A DNA stretch of 64,000 bases, from NCBI GenBank assembly GCA_019751875.1, contig JAIEMV010000015.1, positions 105,177-169,176 on the forward strand, given 5' to 3'. The position numbers and the translations under genes are program-made. Each line of letters begins with the position of its first letter. Position 1 is the first letter of the stretch. Below the pieces are notes generated by a model, which was not told the DNA's origin, did no database searches, and worked only from the letters and a program-made list of their open reading frames with translations. Source of the DNA: Hyphomicrobium sp. GTDB lineage: Bacteria; Pseudomonadota; Alphaproteobacteria; Rhizobiales; Hyphomicrobiaceae. Positions 7,894 to 15,773 of this stretch are shown one piece after another.

Positions 7894-7950
7894 GCAGCGC
7901 TCCGCTTTGCCCCCCTTTCGCAACGATGAAGCAGAACAGAGCGTTCCTTT

Positions 7951-8406
7951 TTAGCGGCGCTGCATGCTGAACGTGGCATGGCCGGCGCTACCGGACAGAT
8001 AGACGGTCTGTCGTTTGCCGCTCACAATGATGCGAATACGGCCCGTGACGCCGAATTCCGGGTTGTAGAACGTGCCGCCGAAGCGATTCTTCGTGTTCTG
8101 GCTGAGGATCGCCGTCTGCGAAACTTTCGCGGACGCGGTGGCACAGGTCGCTGACATGGCATAGGTGCGTCCGCCGGCTGCGATGTAGGACGCTCGGCAG
8201 CGGGCTTTTTCGCGCGCGCCGTTCGCCAGCGTGACCGTGCCGCTGCCGCTCCAGGTTCCGGCAAGCTCGGCCGCGATGGCCGCATTGACGGGGGCGATCG
8301 TCAGGAAGACCGCGAGCAATGAGCCAGCGCCGGCTAGGACGGCATACCGAACAGCCGCGGGATCGAAGGGGAGTGTGGCGGCGCGTGCGGACATGGACAT
8401 CTCCAT
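7951..8406 (-). CDS. Exported hypothetical protein with a lipocalin-like GTWSGSG start
   Basis: Up to 151 residues. A hydrophobic signal segment (about residues 20-46, ending NAAIAAE) is followed by a domain starting LAGTWSGSGTVTLANGARE and running through short beta-prone stretches to the C-terminus; two cysteines (CRAS, CATAS) may form a disulfide. Such GTWSG-starting domains are common small beta-barrel secreted proteins in Hyphomicrobiales, with no known function. Three in-frame ATGs (8406, 8400, 8394) compete; the GGAG before the third is best spaced, so the real start may be 8394. Confidence 0.75.
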   Translation of the reverse strand: MEMSMSARAATLPFDPAAVRYAVLAGAGSLLAVFLTIAPVNAAIAAELAGTWSGSGTVTLANGAREKARCRASYIAAGGRTYAMSATCATASAKVSQTAILSQNTKNRFGGTFYNPEFGVTGRIRIIVSGKRQTVYLSGSAGHATFSMQRR

Positions 8407-8458
8407 TGCTCCCGGACCTTAGTCAAGATCACGGTCTTCCTGCTGATAAGATCGGCAC

Positions 8459-8530
8459 GGCCGCAGGGTTCCGCGGCCCCGGTGTCTCATACGTTCAGCG
8501 CGCCGCAAGAGTTTCGCGGCGCGCTTTTTT
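8459..8530 (+). ncRNA. Candidate small RNA ending in an intrinsic terminator
   Basis: In the 164-bp gap between two minus-strand genes, the plus strand carries a hairpin GGCCGC/GCGGCC (8459-8464/8473-8478) and, 20 bases on, a 9-bp perfect stem GCGCGCCGC/GCGGCGCGC (8498-8506/8516-8524) followed by six T residues. No plus-strand gene lies upstream for five kilobases, so the terminator is unexplained unless a short transcript starts here. A weak -10-like GATAAG is at 8445-8450. The alternative is a chance GC-rich hairpin before clpA 3' sequence. Confidence 0.4.
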
Positions 8531-8570
8531 ATATCGCGAGTCGTCATGTCGCGGATGCCGCAGCTTTCTC

Positions 8571-11018
8571 TTACTCGTCCTTCTTGCGCGGCACGCCGGG
8601 TACAGAGCCGGATGGGCGTGCCGGCTTCTCCTTCTTTTCCTTAGGACCGGGCAAGGCCTTGCGCGGTGCGAGGTCGGCGAGCGCCGTCTCTGGCTCGTCG
8701 TCGTCGTCGTCCGTCGCTTCGGGCTTGCGACTGCCGGGCTCGGCAGGGATGAATTCGAAGGCGAGGCGCTTCTCGAGCCCAGTGCCTTCCAAGTCGATCT
8801 TCACGATTCCGCCATGCTCGAGCTTGCCGAAGAGAAGTTCGTCGGCGAGCGGCTTCTTGATATGCTCCTGAATCACGCGGCCTAGCGGACGTGCGCCGAA
8901 CTTCTCGTCGTAGCCGATCTCGCCAATCCACTTGCGCGCGGCATCCGTGAGTTCGATCGTCACCGAACGCTCGGAAAGCTGGGCTTCCAACTGGAATATG
9001 AACTTGTCGACCACCTTGGCGATAATCTCGGGCGGCAGACCACCGAAGGGGATAACCGCATCGAGACGATTGCGGAATTCTGGAGTGAATATCCGGTTGA
9101 CGGCTTCCGTATCCTCGCCTTCGCGCCGGCCGCGCTCGAAACCCATGGGGGGCTTGGCCATGTCGCTGGCACCAGCGTTCGTCGTCATGATGAGAATGAC
9201 GTTACGGAAGTCGACCGACTTGCCGGAGTGGTCCGTCAGTTTGCCATGGTCCATGACCTGCAGCAGAATGTTGTAGAGGTCCGGGTGCGCCTTCTCGATT
9301 TCGTCGAGGAGAAGCACCGAATGGGGATGCTGATCGACGCCATCCGTCAAGAGACCACCTTGATCGAACCCGACGTATCCCGGAGGCGCGCCGATCAGAC
9401 GCGAGACGGAGTGCTTCTCCATGTATTCCGACATGTCGAAACGCAGCAATTCCACGCCGAGCAGGTTGGCGAGCTGCTTTGCGACTTCCGTTTTGCCGAC
9501 GCCGGTGGGACCCGAGAACAAGTAGCAGCCGATCGGCTTTTCCGGTTCTCGCAGGCCGGCGCGGGCCAGCTTGATCGCCGAAGCCAGAGCTGAGATCGCT
9601 TTGTCCTGGCCGAACACGAGCCGCTTCAGGTCGCGGTCGATGTTCTGGAGGACGTCCGCGTCCGTCTTGGAAACGGTCTTTGGCGGGATCCGCGCCATAG
9701 TGGCGATCGTCGCTTCGATCTCCTTAACCGTGATCTTCTTCTTGCGCTTCGCCTCCACCACAAGCATTTGCGCCGCACCCGACTCATCGATCACATCGAT
9801 CGCCTTGTCCGGCAGCTTGCGGTCGTGGATGTAGCGGGCGGCCAGTTCCACCGCCGCCTTGATCGCGTCGTTGGTGTACTTGAGCTTGTGATATTCCTCA
9901 AAGTAGGGCTTCAGACCCTTCAGGATCTCGATCGCATCGGCCACGGTCGGCTCGTTGACATCGATCTTCTGGAAGCGGCGTACGAGCGCGCGATCCTTCT
10001 CGAAGTGCTGGCGATACTCCTTGTAGGTCGTCGATCCTATGCACCGCAGAGCGCCCGACTGCAGAGCCGGCTTTAGTAGATTCGAGGCATCCATCGCGCC
10101 GCCCGAGGTCGCGCCCGCACCAATGACGGTGTGGATTTCGTCGATGAAGAGCACGGCGCCCGGATAGGCTTCGGCTTCCTTCATGACGGCCTTCAGGCGT
10201 TCCTCAAAGTCACCGCGGTAGCGCGTGCCGGCAAGCAAGGAGCCCATGTCGAGCGCGAAGATCGTAGCGTCGCGCAGGACCTCGGGGACTTCGCCGCGGA
10301 TGATCTTGCGCGCGAGACCCTCGGCAATCGCGGTTTTGCCCACGCCGGGATCGCCAACGAGAAGCGGGTTATTCTTCTGGCGGCGGCAGAGCACCTGGAT
10401 CGTGCGCAGCACCTCCGGCTCACGGCCGATCAACGGATCGATCTTGCCGTCACGGGCCTTGCGATTGAGGTTGACGCAATACGTGTTGAGTGCGTCCTGC
10501 TGGCCCTTCTTGTCCTCTCCCGTTTCCGTTTGCTCGTTCTCCTCTGCACCCCGCACAACGCGAGGCTCTGACATGCCGGGACGTTTCGCGATACCGTGAC
10601 TTATGTATTGGACGGCGTCGAAGCGCGTCATGTCCTGCTCCTGCAGGAAGAACGCCGCATGGCTTTCGCGCTCTGCGAAAATCGCAACCAGCACGTTAGC
10701 GCCGGTCACTTCTTCGCGGCCCGACGACTGAACGTGGACCACGGCGCGATGGATCACGCGCTGAAAGCCGGGCGTCGGAGAGGCTTCGGACACCGACTTG
10801 GACGTGATCGCCGTGAATTCGCTGTCCAAATACTCCGAGATGCGTGCGCGCAGCCGATCGACGTCGACATTGCATGCCCGCATCACAGCAGCTGCGTCAC
10901 GATCTTCAATCAGGGCGGCGAGCAGATGCTCCAGCGTCGCGTATTCATGGCTGCGCTGGTTGGCATGCTCGAGCGCACGATGAAGGGTGATCTCTAGATT
11001 TTTCGAGAAGGACGGCAC
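8571..11018 (-). CDS. clpA: ATP-dependent Clp protease ATPase subunit ClpA
   Basis: 815 residues. An N-domain (about 1-145) for adaptor binding is followed by two AAA+ modules: D1 with Walker A GDPGVGKTA and Walker B VLFIDEIHT, and D2 with GPTGVGKTE and LLLDEIEKAH, with the short linker of ClpA rather than the long middle domain of ClpB. It unfolds substrates into ClpP. The C-terminal 60 residues are a low-complexity tail (a DDDDDE run, then Lys/Pro-rich) beyond the usual family end. clpS lies seven bases upstream on the same strand, the standard pairing for N-end-rule degradation. Confidence 0.96.
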   Translation of the reverse strand: MPSFSKNLEITLHRALEHANQRSHEYATLEHLLAALIEDRDAAAVMRACNVDVDRLRARISEYLDSEFTAITSKSVSEASPTPGFQRVIHRAVVHVQSSGREEVTGANVLVAIFAERESHAAFFLQEQDMTRFDAVQYISHGIAKRPGMSEPRVVRGAEENEQTETGEDKKGQQDALNTYCVNLNRKARDGKIDPLIGREPEVLRTIQVLCRRQKNNPLLVGDPGVGKTAIAEGLARKIIRGEVPEVLRDATIFALDMGSLLAGTRYRGDFEERLKAVMKEAEAYPGAVLFIDEIHTVIGAGATSGGAMDASNLLKPALQSGALRCIGSTTYKEYRQHFEKDRALVRRFQKIDVNEPTVADAIEILKGLKPYFEEYHKLKYTNDAIKAAVELAARYIHDRKLPDKAIDVIDESGAAQMLVVEAKRKKKITVKEIEATIATMARIPPKTVSKTDADVLQNIDRDLKRLVFGQDKAISALASAIKLARAGLREPEKPIGCYLFSGPTGVGKTEVAKQLANLLGVELLRFDMSEYMEKHSVSRLIGAPPGYVGFDQGGLLTDGVDQHPHSVLLLDEIEKAHPDLYNILLQVMDHGKLTDHSGKSVDFRNVILIMTTNAGASDMAKPPMGFERGRREGEDTEAVNRIFTPEFRNRLDAVIPFGGLPPEIIAKVVDKFIFQLEAQLSERSVTIELTDAARKWIGEIGYDEKFGARPLGRVIQEHIKKPLADELLFGKLEHGGIVKIDLEGTGLEKRLAFEFIPAEPGSRKPEATDDDDDEPETALADLAPRKALPGPKEKKEKPARPSGSVPGVPRKKDE

Positions 11019-11025
11019 GTTTGAC

Positions 11026-11412
11026 CTACTCTTTCTCCAGGGTGCATTTCAGAGGGTGCCCGTGCTGGCGCGAGAAGTCCATCACCAATGTCACTTTGGC
11101 TTCAGCCACTTCGTAAGTGAACACACCACATATACCGACACCCTTTCGATGAACTGTCAGCATGATGTCGGTCGCTTCCTGGCGGCCTTTCTGGAAGAAC
11201 TTCTCAAGCACGTGCACGACGAATTCCATCGGCGTGTAGTCATCGTTCAGGAGTAAAACTTTATAAAGCGACGGCTTCTTCGTTTTCGGCCGTGTCTTGG
11301 TAACGATACCTGTTTTGCCCTGATCGCCGTCGCCACCCTGCCCCTGATCCTTGTCCGGACCTGCAGCAGCGATTGGCCGCCCGTCAATCATGCCATGCCA
11401 CACTTCTCGCAT
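11026..11412 (-). CDS. clpS: ClpS adaptor of ClpAP
   Basis: Up to 128 residues. The ClpS core begins at [20 protein letters not shown] and continues with [26 protein letters not shown] and the C-terminal strand; these include the [10 protein letters not shown] signature and the residues forming the N-degron pocket. The first 45 residues are a disordered Gly/Asp/Lys-rich extension. It delivers substrates with N-terminal bulky hydrophobic residues to ClpA, encoded directly downstream. The start is uncertain: ATG at 11412 or 11391; neither has a strong ribosome-binding site. Confidence 0.93.
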   Translation of the reverse strand: MREVWHGMIDGRPIAAAGPDKDQGQGGDGDQGKTGIVTKTRPKTKKPSLYKVLLLNDDYTPMEFVVHVLEKFFQKGRQEATDIMLTVHRKGVGICGVFTYEVAEAKVTLVMDFSRQHGHPLKCTLEKE

Positions 11413-11651
11413 GCCCTCGATCGTGCCCGTGTTCGTGGCCTTATCGGCTCAACGGTTTCTGTTCTCACTTCGCACTGCCTCGAACGGCCAGCGCGGCTGA
11501 TAGTTCAATCCATCCGCGGGGCCGCGGCAAGTCCCCTGCATTTCACCAGTCCCAACCGACAGTCATACTTACGGTCAGCGACACCCGCCTGGATGCGAAG
11601 GCGGCACTGGCTCCAATGGCGGCTAACAGATGTGGGGATTGACTGCGACGC
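11413..11651. other. Intergenic region between clpS and the phasin terminator
   Basis: About 240 bases holding the clpS upstream region. No convincing -35/-10 pair, coding frame or strong hairpin was identified on either strand. Confidence 0.5.
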
Positions 11652-11681
11652 AAAAAAGGCCCGGGCTCACGAGCCCGGACC
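11652..11681 (-). terminator. Intrinsic terminator of the phasin gene
   Basis: On the minus strand an 11-bp stem GGTCCGGGCTC (11681-11671) with GAGCCCGGGCC (11668-11658) around a two-base loop is followed by six T residues. It lies 41 bases after the phasin stop. Confidence 0.85.
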
Positions 11682-11721
11682 TCTATCTTTCGGAGGATCC
11701 GCCTCAGCGCGGCGCCCGTTT

Positions 11722-12045
11722 TTAGCGTGTTCCCGGGAACACGCCCGGCTTGAAGGCATCTTTGGCAATGGACTGATACATGGCGCCGATCTTCGACATC
11801 TGCTGCATGTAGTCTTCATAGGCGCGCTTGGCGTAAGTCGTCTGAATTTCCACCGCCTGCTCAACCGACTTGGCGGCGACGAGTTTCTCGAAAGCTGCGG
11901 TGCCGTCTTCGAAGGCGCGCTTGGAATAATCGGTCATTTCGCTCGCAATAGCCTGCCAGCTCTTATTCCAGTCACCCATCATCTTCATGTAGCCTTCCAT
12001 GCCGGTCTGGCCGAGCTTTTGGAAATCCTGGAAATTGTTGATCAT
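11722..12045 (-). CDS. Phasin-family protein
   Basis: 107 residues, almost entirely amphipathic helix. It starts MINNFQDFQKLGQTGMEGYM, carries WNKSWQAIASEMTDYSKRAF and the FEKLVAAKSVEQAVEIQTTYAKRAY segment typical of Phasin_2-type proteins, which coat polyhydroxyalkanoate granules. The last seven codons coincide with the perfect palindrome GCGTGTTCCCGGGAACACGC (11725-11744). A GCTGC-N3-GCAGC site overlaps the probable promoter region 80 bases upstream, the kind of sequence bound by the PHA-responsive repressor PhaR. No PHA synthase is in the window. Confidence 0.88.
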   Translation of the reverse strand: MINNFQDFQKLGQTGMEGYMKMMGDWNKSWQAIASEMTDYSKRAFEDGTAAFEKLVAAKSVEQAVEIQTTYAKRAYEDYMQQMSKIGAMYQSIAKDAFKPGVFPGTR

Positions 12046-12122
12046 GGGTGTCCGCCTTTCTGGTTGAGGCCGGGCGACGATGCCCGGTTACCTTTGCACC
12101 GCTCATTTTGAGCTAGGCACTT

Positions 12123-12141
12123 ACTATAGCTGCACCGCAGC
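12123..12141 (-). promoter_or_regulatory. Candidate PhaR operator and -10 element of the phasin gene
   Basis: On the minus strand GCTGCGGTGCAGC (12141-12129) is a perfect inverted repeat of 5-bp arms with a 3-base spacer, immediately followed by TATAGT (12128-12123), a good -10. The -35 position reads CTTTCG, which is weak. The CTGC-N3-GCAG core matches the site described for PhaR of Rhodobacter and Paracoccus. The remaining bases up to the carboxypeptidase start (12142-12343) show no further clear element. Confidence 0.5.
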
Positions 12142-12343
12142 ATAACGAAAGCAGAAATATCGCATTGCAGCAATTCGAGTTGGCTCTGCATGGTGTTTAC
12201 CCTAATGAAGGTGGTTTGCGCTAGCGTGAAAGCAAATGAGACGGGCGCATACCCATCCCGGCCCCAAAGCCGCCCATAAGGCGCGCTTTATAGGGGACCG
12301 GAGGGATGTGGTTGAGGACGGCAAATGCATAGTGCCGGGCTCG

Positions 12344-14188
12344 ATGCAAGCGACCCCGAAATTGACAGGTTCAGGCTTTTGTAGGCGTTACACCGTGCGT
12401 CGATACTGGTGGGTCTTAATCGCGTCGCTGATGGGGGCGCTAGTCTCAGTCGCGTCGGCCCTGCCGGCGGCTGCGGCCGAAAAGGCTGCCGCAATGGTCA
12501 TCGATGCGAACACCGGGCGAGTTCTACACGACAAAGCCGGCAGTGAGCCCCGCTATCCTGCTTCCCTTACCAAAATGATGACGCTCTATCTCGCGTTCGA
12601 AGCAATCGAGGCAGGACGGCTTCAGTTTTCGACCCCCATTCCGGTCAGCGAACGCGCAGCGGCGGCGGCACCGTCCAAACTCGGTCTCGATGCCGGATCC
12701 GAAATTGCGCTCCGCGATGCCATCAAGGCCCTGATCGTCAAGTCCGCCAACGACATGGCCATAGCGATCGCGGAGAAGATCAGCGGGAGTGAAGAGGCGT
12801 TCGCGCGCCTGATGACCAAACGGGCACGCCAGATCGGCATGCGGGATACGACATTTCGCAATGCCTCTGGTCTACCGAACCCCGAGCAGTTGACGACGGC
12901 GCGCGACATGCTCACGCTGGCCATGCGGTTGCAGGATGATTTCCCCCAGCACTACCGGCTGTTCTCCACGCGTTCGTTCAGTTACGGCGGCAAGACATAC
13001 CGGACACACAACGCGTTGCTTGGGCGTTTCCCGGGCGTCGACGGCATCAAGACCGGCTATACGCGCGCGTCCGGCTTCAATCTCGTGTCGTCCTACAAGG
13101 CCGGCGGCAAGTATGTCGTCGGCGCTGTCTTTGGCGGAGCGAGCGCGGGCGTGCGCGATGCGCACATGCGCATGCTTCTCGCCCGTGGCATCGAAAAGGC
13201 ATCGACCGAACGCACGCGCAAGTCTACGCCGCAACTGATTGCGGAGGCCAAGCCCGCGGAGCGGCCGTCGCCGAACACGATCAAGAAGCCGACGCCTCCG
13301 GCCGCATCCAAGCCTGCTCCTGTTTCCCTCGCGGTTGAAGAGCCGTCAGCGGCGACGGACGTCCCAGCTGCTGGTGTCGAGCAGCTTGAGCGCGCGGCCC
13401 CCAAGATCGATATTGCGAAGGTGAAGACGGTTTCGGTGCTTGCTTCGGCTTCGAGCGAAGACAGTACCCAGACAAACAGTCTTGCAATCCAAGAGCCGGC
13501 TGCGACACCGGCAGTTTCGCAAGGCGCCGCGCCGCTGACGTTCGCGACCATGACGTCGCGTCCCGACTTCGCTGCATTGAAAGCGCAGCTTGCCGCGCGT
13601 GTGGGATCTGAACCCACCGACGCAGAAGCCGGACGGACGTCGATTGCTCCCGCCAGCGTTGCGCCTCTGGCGGAGATGCCCGCGCGTGAAACAGAAACGG
13701 TGGTGGCGAAGCCTGAAAGCCTCGGTCGGCCACCATCTACGCTGCAGGCTCAGTTGGCCAGCTTTGCCGGTGAAGGAAGCCTTCAGCCAAACACTGTCGG
13801 CACCGTCGTCGACAAGCCTGCTCTGCAGGCGGCGGTGGCCGATCTCCCCGCCCCGATGCCGGTCCCGGTTTCGACAGGGACATCGCGGGATCAGCCTCGC
13901 AACAATTCGCCAGTTGCGCTTTCGGCTCCGTCACGGGTCGAGCCCGGATTCCACGTGCAGATTGGCGTCTATAGCTCCACGTCCGACGCGGAGCGCGCCA
14001 TGGCTGCCGCCAAATCAAAAGCCGGCCGTGTTCTCGCGGCGCGTTCGGCCGTCGCAATTCCGATCACAAAAGGCGAGAAGCAACTCTACCGCGCACGGTT
14101 TGCCGGCTTCGACAGCGCTTCGGCAGCGAGCGCATGCAACGAGCTTCGCCGCAATGGGCTCGACTGCTTCGTTGCCCGTGCCAATTAG
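12344..14188 (+). CDS. D-alanyl-D-alanine carboxypeptidase with C-terminal SPOR domain
   Basis: About 614 residues. After a signal peptide (RRYWWVLIASLMGALVSVAS, ending PAAAAEK) comes a penicillin-binding S11 domain with the three active-site motifs: SLTK (in YPASLTKMMT), SAN (in VKSANDMAIA) and KTG (in DGIKTGYTRAS). A long Ala/Pro/Ser-rich linker leads to a SPOR domain in the last 75 residues (PGFHVQIGVYSSTSDAERAM onward), which binds denuded septal peptidoglycan. It trims the terminal D-Ala of stem peptides, probably at the division site. The start is uncertain: ATG 12344, or a GTG about 50 bases later, directly before the RRYWW signal peptide; the open frame extends back to 12236. Confidence 0.9.
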   Translation: MQATPKLTGSGFCRRYTVRRYWWVLIASLMGALVSVASALPAAAAEKAAAMVIDANTGRVLHDKAGSEPRYPASLTKMMTLYLAFEAIEAGRLQFSTPIPVSERAAAAAPSKLGLDAGSEIALRDAIKALIVKSANDMAIAIAEKISGSEEAFARLMTKRARQIGMRDTTFRNASGLPNPEQLTTARDMLTLAMRLQDDFPQHYRLFSTRSFSYGGKTYRTHNALLGRFPGVDGIKTGYTRASGFNLVSSYKAGGKYVVGAVFGGASAGVRDAHMRMLLARGIEKASTERTRKSTPQLIAEAKPAERPSPNTIKKPTPPAASKPAPVSLAVEEPSAATDVPAAGVEQLERAAPKIDIAKVKTVSVLASASSEDSTQTNSLAIQEPAATPAVSQGAAPLTFATMTSRPDFAALKAQLAARVGSEPTDAEAGRTSIAPASVAPLAEMPARETETVVAKPESLGRPPSTLQAQLASFAGEGSLQPNTVGTVVDKPALQAAVADLPAPMPVPVSTGTSRDQPRNNSPVALSAPSRVEPGFHVQIGVYSSTSDAERAMAAAKSKAGRVLAARSAVAIPITKGEKQLYRARFAGFDSASAASACNELRRNGLDCFVARAN

Positions 14189-14190
14189 AT

Positions 14191-14931
14191 TCAATCGCCG
14201 ACCAGAATAACCTTTGCCTCATTGATTTTGGAAGCGAGGTAATTCGATCCGCCGCGATCAGGGTGAAGTTTCTTCATCAGTTCACGATGGGCGGAGCGCA
14301 CGGCGTCATCTGTGGCGCCTTCTTGCAGACCGAGAATGTCGAGGGCTTCGGCGCGGGTCATCCCGCGTGACGTAGATGGCGGCCGCACGTCGCCGTCATA
14401 CGCTCCGCCGTGCCCGCCGTTTCCCTGACGTTCAAGATCGTCGCGCCATGTCGGATGGCGCTGGTCGAGATAGGCTTCGATGACCTGAGCGGAATTGGGA
14501 TCGGCAAAGGTATAGTCCTGCCACAGAAGGACGAGTTCGGCGGGCGAGAGCGTCTCGACCTCCTGGCCGGCAAAACGTCCTTTGCGGACGGTGCCGCGAA
14601 TGGCCCCGGTCGCATGATCAAGTTCCATCTCGAGGTGATCGGTCGAGACGCGCGAGCCTTGGCCTGCCCCACCTGGACCGCCGCTGCCCCATCCGCCGGA
14701 TCCCCAGGGCAGCACGCCGCGTCCCATCAGCAGGCCCCAGCCGGCGAAACCGATCAGAAGCGCCAGATCGATGCGACCGCGTAAGGCCAGGCCTGCTGCG
14801 ACCGCCATCAGAAGTGCGCCTCCGACGAACCGCAACTGGCGCGCGATAACGGCGGGGTTGGCCGACGTGAAGCCACGCAGCACAATCAGGACGACCGTGA
14901 GGACTGCGAGACCGGACAGGAGATAAACCAT
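14191..14931 (-). CDS. Membrane-anchored J-domain protein
   Basis: 246 residues. Two or three hydrophobic segments occupy residues 1-75, followed by a Gly/Ser-rich stretch, a central domain (STDHLEMELDHATGAIRGTV to about 165, with LSPAELVLLWQDY), and a C-terminal J-domain starting TRAEALDILGLQEGATDDAV with the HPDRGG motif needed to stimulate Hsp70. The topology, with a membrane anchor at the N-terminus and J-domain at the C-terminus, recalls Pam18/TIM14 and DjlA-like proteins of alphaproteobacteria. It likely recruits DnaK to the inner membrane. The VWA-domain gene ends seven bases upstream, so the two are co-transcribed; the carboxypeptidase gene converges with a two-base gap. Confidence 0.88.
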   Translation of the reverse strand: MVYLLSGLAVLTVVLIVLRGFTSANPAVIARQLRFVGGALLMAVAAGLALRGRIDLALLIGFAGWGLLMGRGVLPWGSGGWGSGGPGGAGQGSRVSTDHLEMELDHATGAIRGTVRKGRFAGQEVETLSPAELVLLWQDYTFADPNSAQVIEAYLDQRHPTWRDDLERQGNGGHGGAYDGDVRPPSTSRGMTRAEALDILGLQEGATDDAVRSAHRELMKKLHPDRGGSNYLASKINEAKVILVGD

Positions 14932-14938
14932 CGCCGTC

Positions 14939-15730
14939 TCAGTCTCCCTGCTTCAACTGACCGAGGAGCAGTTGAGCGCCCTTTTCGCCGGAGCGTGCAC
15001 TCAAGGCCAGAAGTGCCTTGCGCCCCCCTGAGGCGTAGACCGCAACGGCGCGCAGAAGCGCCCGCAATTGCTCCGCAGAGCCTGCATCGAAGCGGCACGT
15101 CGCGCCTTTCGTCAGGCGCGCAATCTCTTTGTAGGCGCGGGTGGCGTCGGGGTTAGCGCCTTCCTGGAAAAGGAACACAGGCACGCCGAGAAGCCCGAGT
15201 GCGCCGGCTTTCGAGCAGACGTAGTCGATATCTTCTTCCATGGCGTCGCCGACGAAGACCACCGCGTTGATCCGGCGTTTTGCGGTTTCATCGGCGGCGT
15301 GGGTCAAGACGCGAGCGAGCTGGGTTATTCCTCCGCGACAAGACACGGTCGTCATCAACCGCGCGAGTTCGGCGGGATCGGAGACCCAGCGCGAGGACCG
15401 ACATTCGTTCATTCCGCGAAAAAATACGAGTTGAACATCGAGACCGCCGACATCCTTCACCACCGTGAACATCTCGGCCTGAAGAGACAGCGCCAGGTCC
15501 CACGTCGGCTGGCGGCTCATGGTGGCATCCATGGCGAAGACGAGCCGGCCGCGCTGGCCGGTGACGGCCTGCGCCAACGTCTTCATCCGAGCAATGAAAT
15601 CCTGCACGTCACCAGACGCTTCGGCCGTATTTGCCGGCGTGGACGACGGATTTCCCTTCGACACAGCCCCACCCTCGCCGGTGGCAACCGGTGCGCGGGT
15701 TGGGGTAGGACGCTTATCCTTGGTGCTCAT
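14939..15730 (-). CDS. VWA-domain protein
   Basis: 263 residues. A disordered N-terminus (about 40 residues, Thr/Pro/Ala-rich) precedes a von Willebrand factor A domain. The metal-ion-dependent adhesion site begins FAMDATMSR (DxTxS in place of the usual DxSxS), followed by a conserved Thr-containing RGGITQLARVL segment and a strand VVFVGDAMEED. No signal peptide is present, so it is cytoplasmic. Such proteins are usually partners of AAA+ ATPases or membrane assemblies; here the partner in the operon is the membrane J-domain protein, which suggests a role in a membrane-protein chaperone task. That link is inferred only from gene order. Confidence 0.85.
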   Translation of the reverse strand: MSTKDKRPTPTRAPVATGEGGAVSKGNPSSTPANTAEASGDVQDFIARMKTLAQAVTGQRGRLVFAMDATMSRQPTWDLALSLQAEMFTVVKDVGGLDVQLVFFRGMNECRSSRWVSDPAELARLMTTVSCRGGITQLARVLTHAADETAKRRINAVVFVGDAMEEDIDYVCSKAGALGLLGVPVFLFQEGANPDATRAYKEIARLTKGATCRFDAGSAEQLRALLRAVAVYASGGRKALLALSARSGEKGAQLLLGQLKQGD

Positions 15731-15773
15731 GACCTTAGATTGGTGACCGCGGGCCCTTGCGGCAAGGCCGTTC

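Noticed and set aside
8498..8530. Terminator for clpA
   Set aside because: On the minus strand the hairpin is followed by TGAACG, not a T-run; the T-run is on the plus strand.
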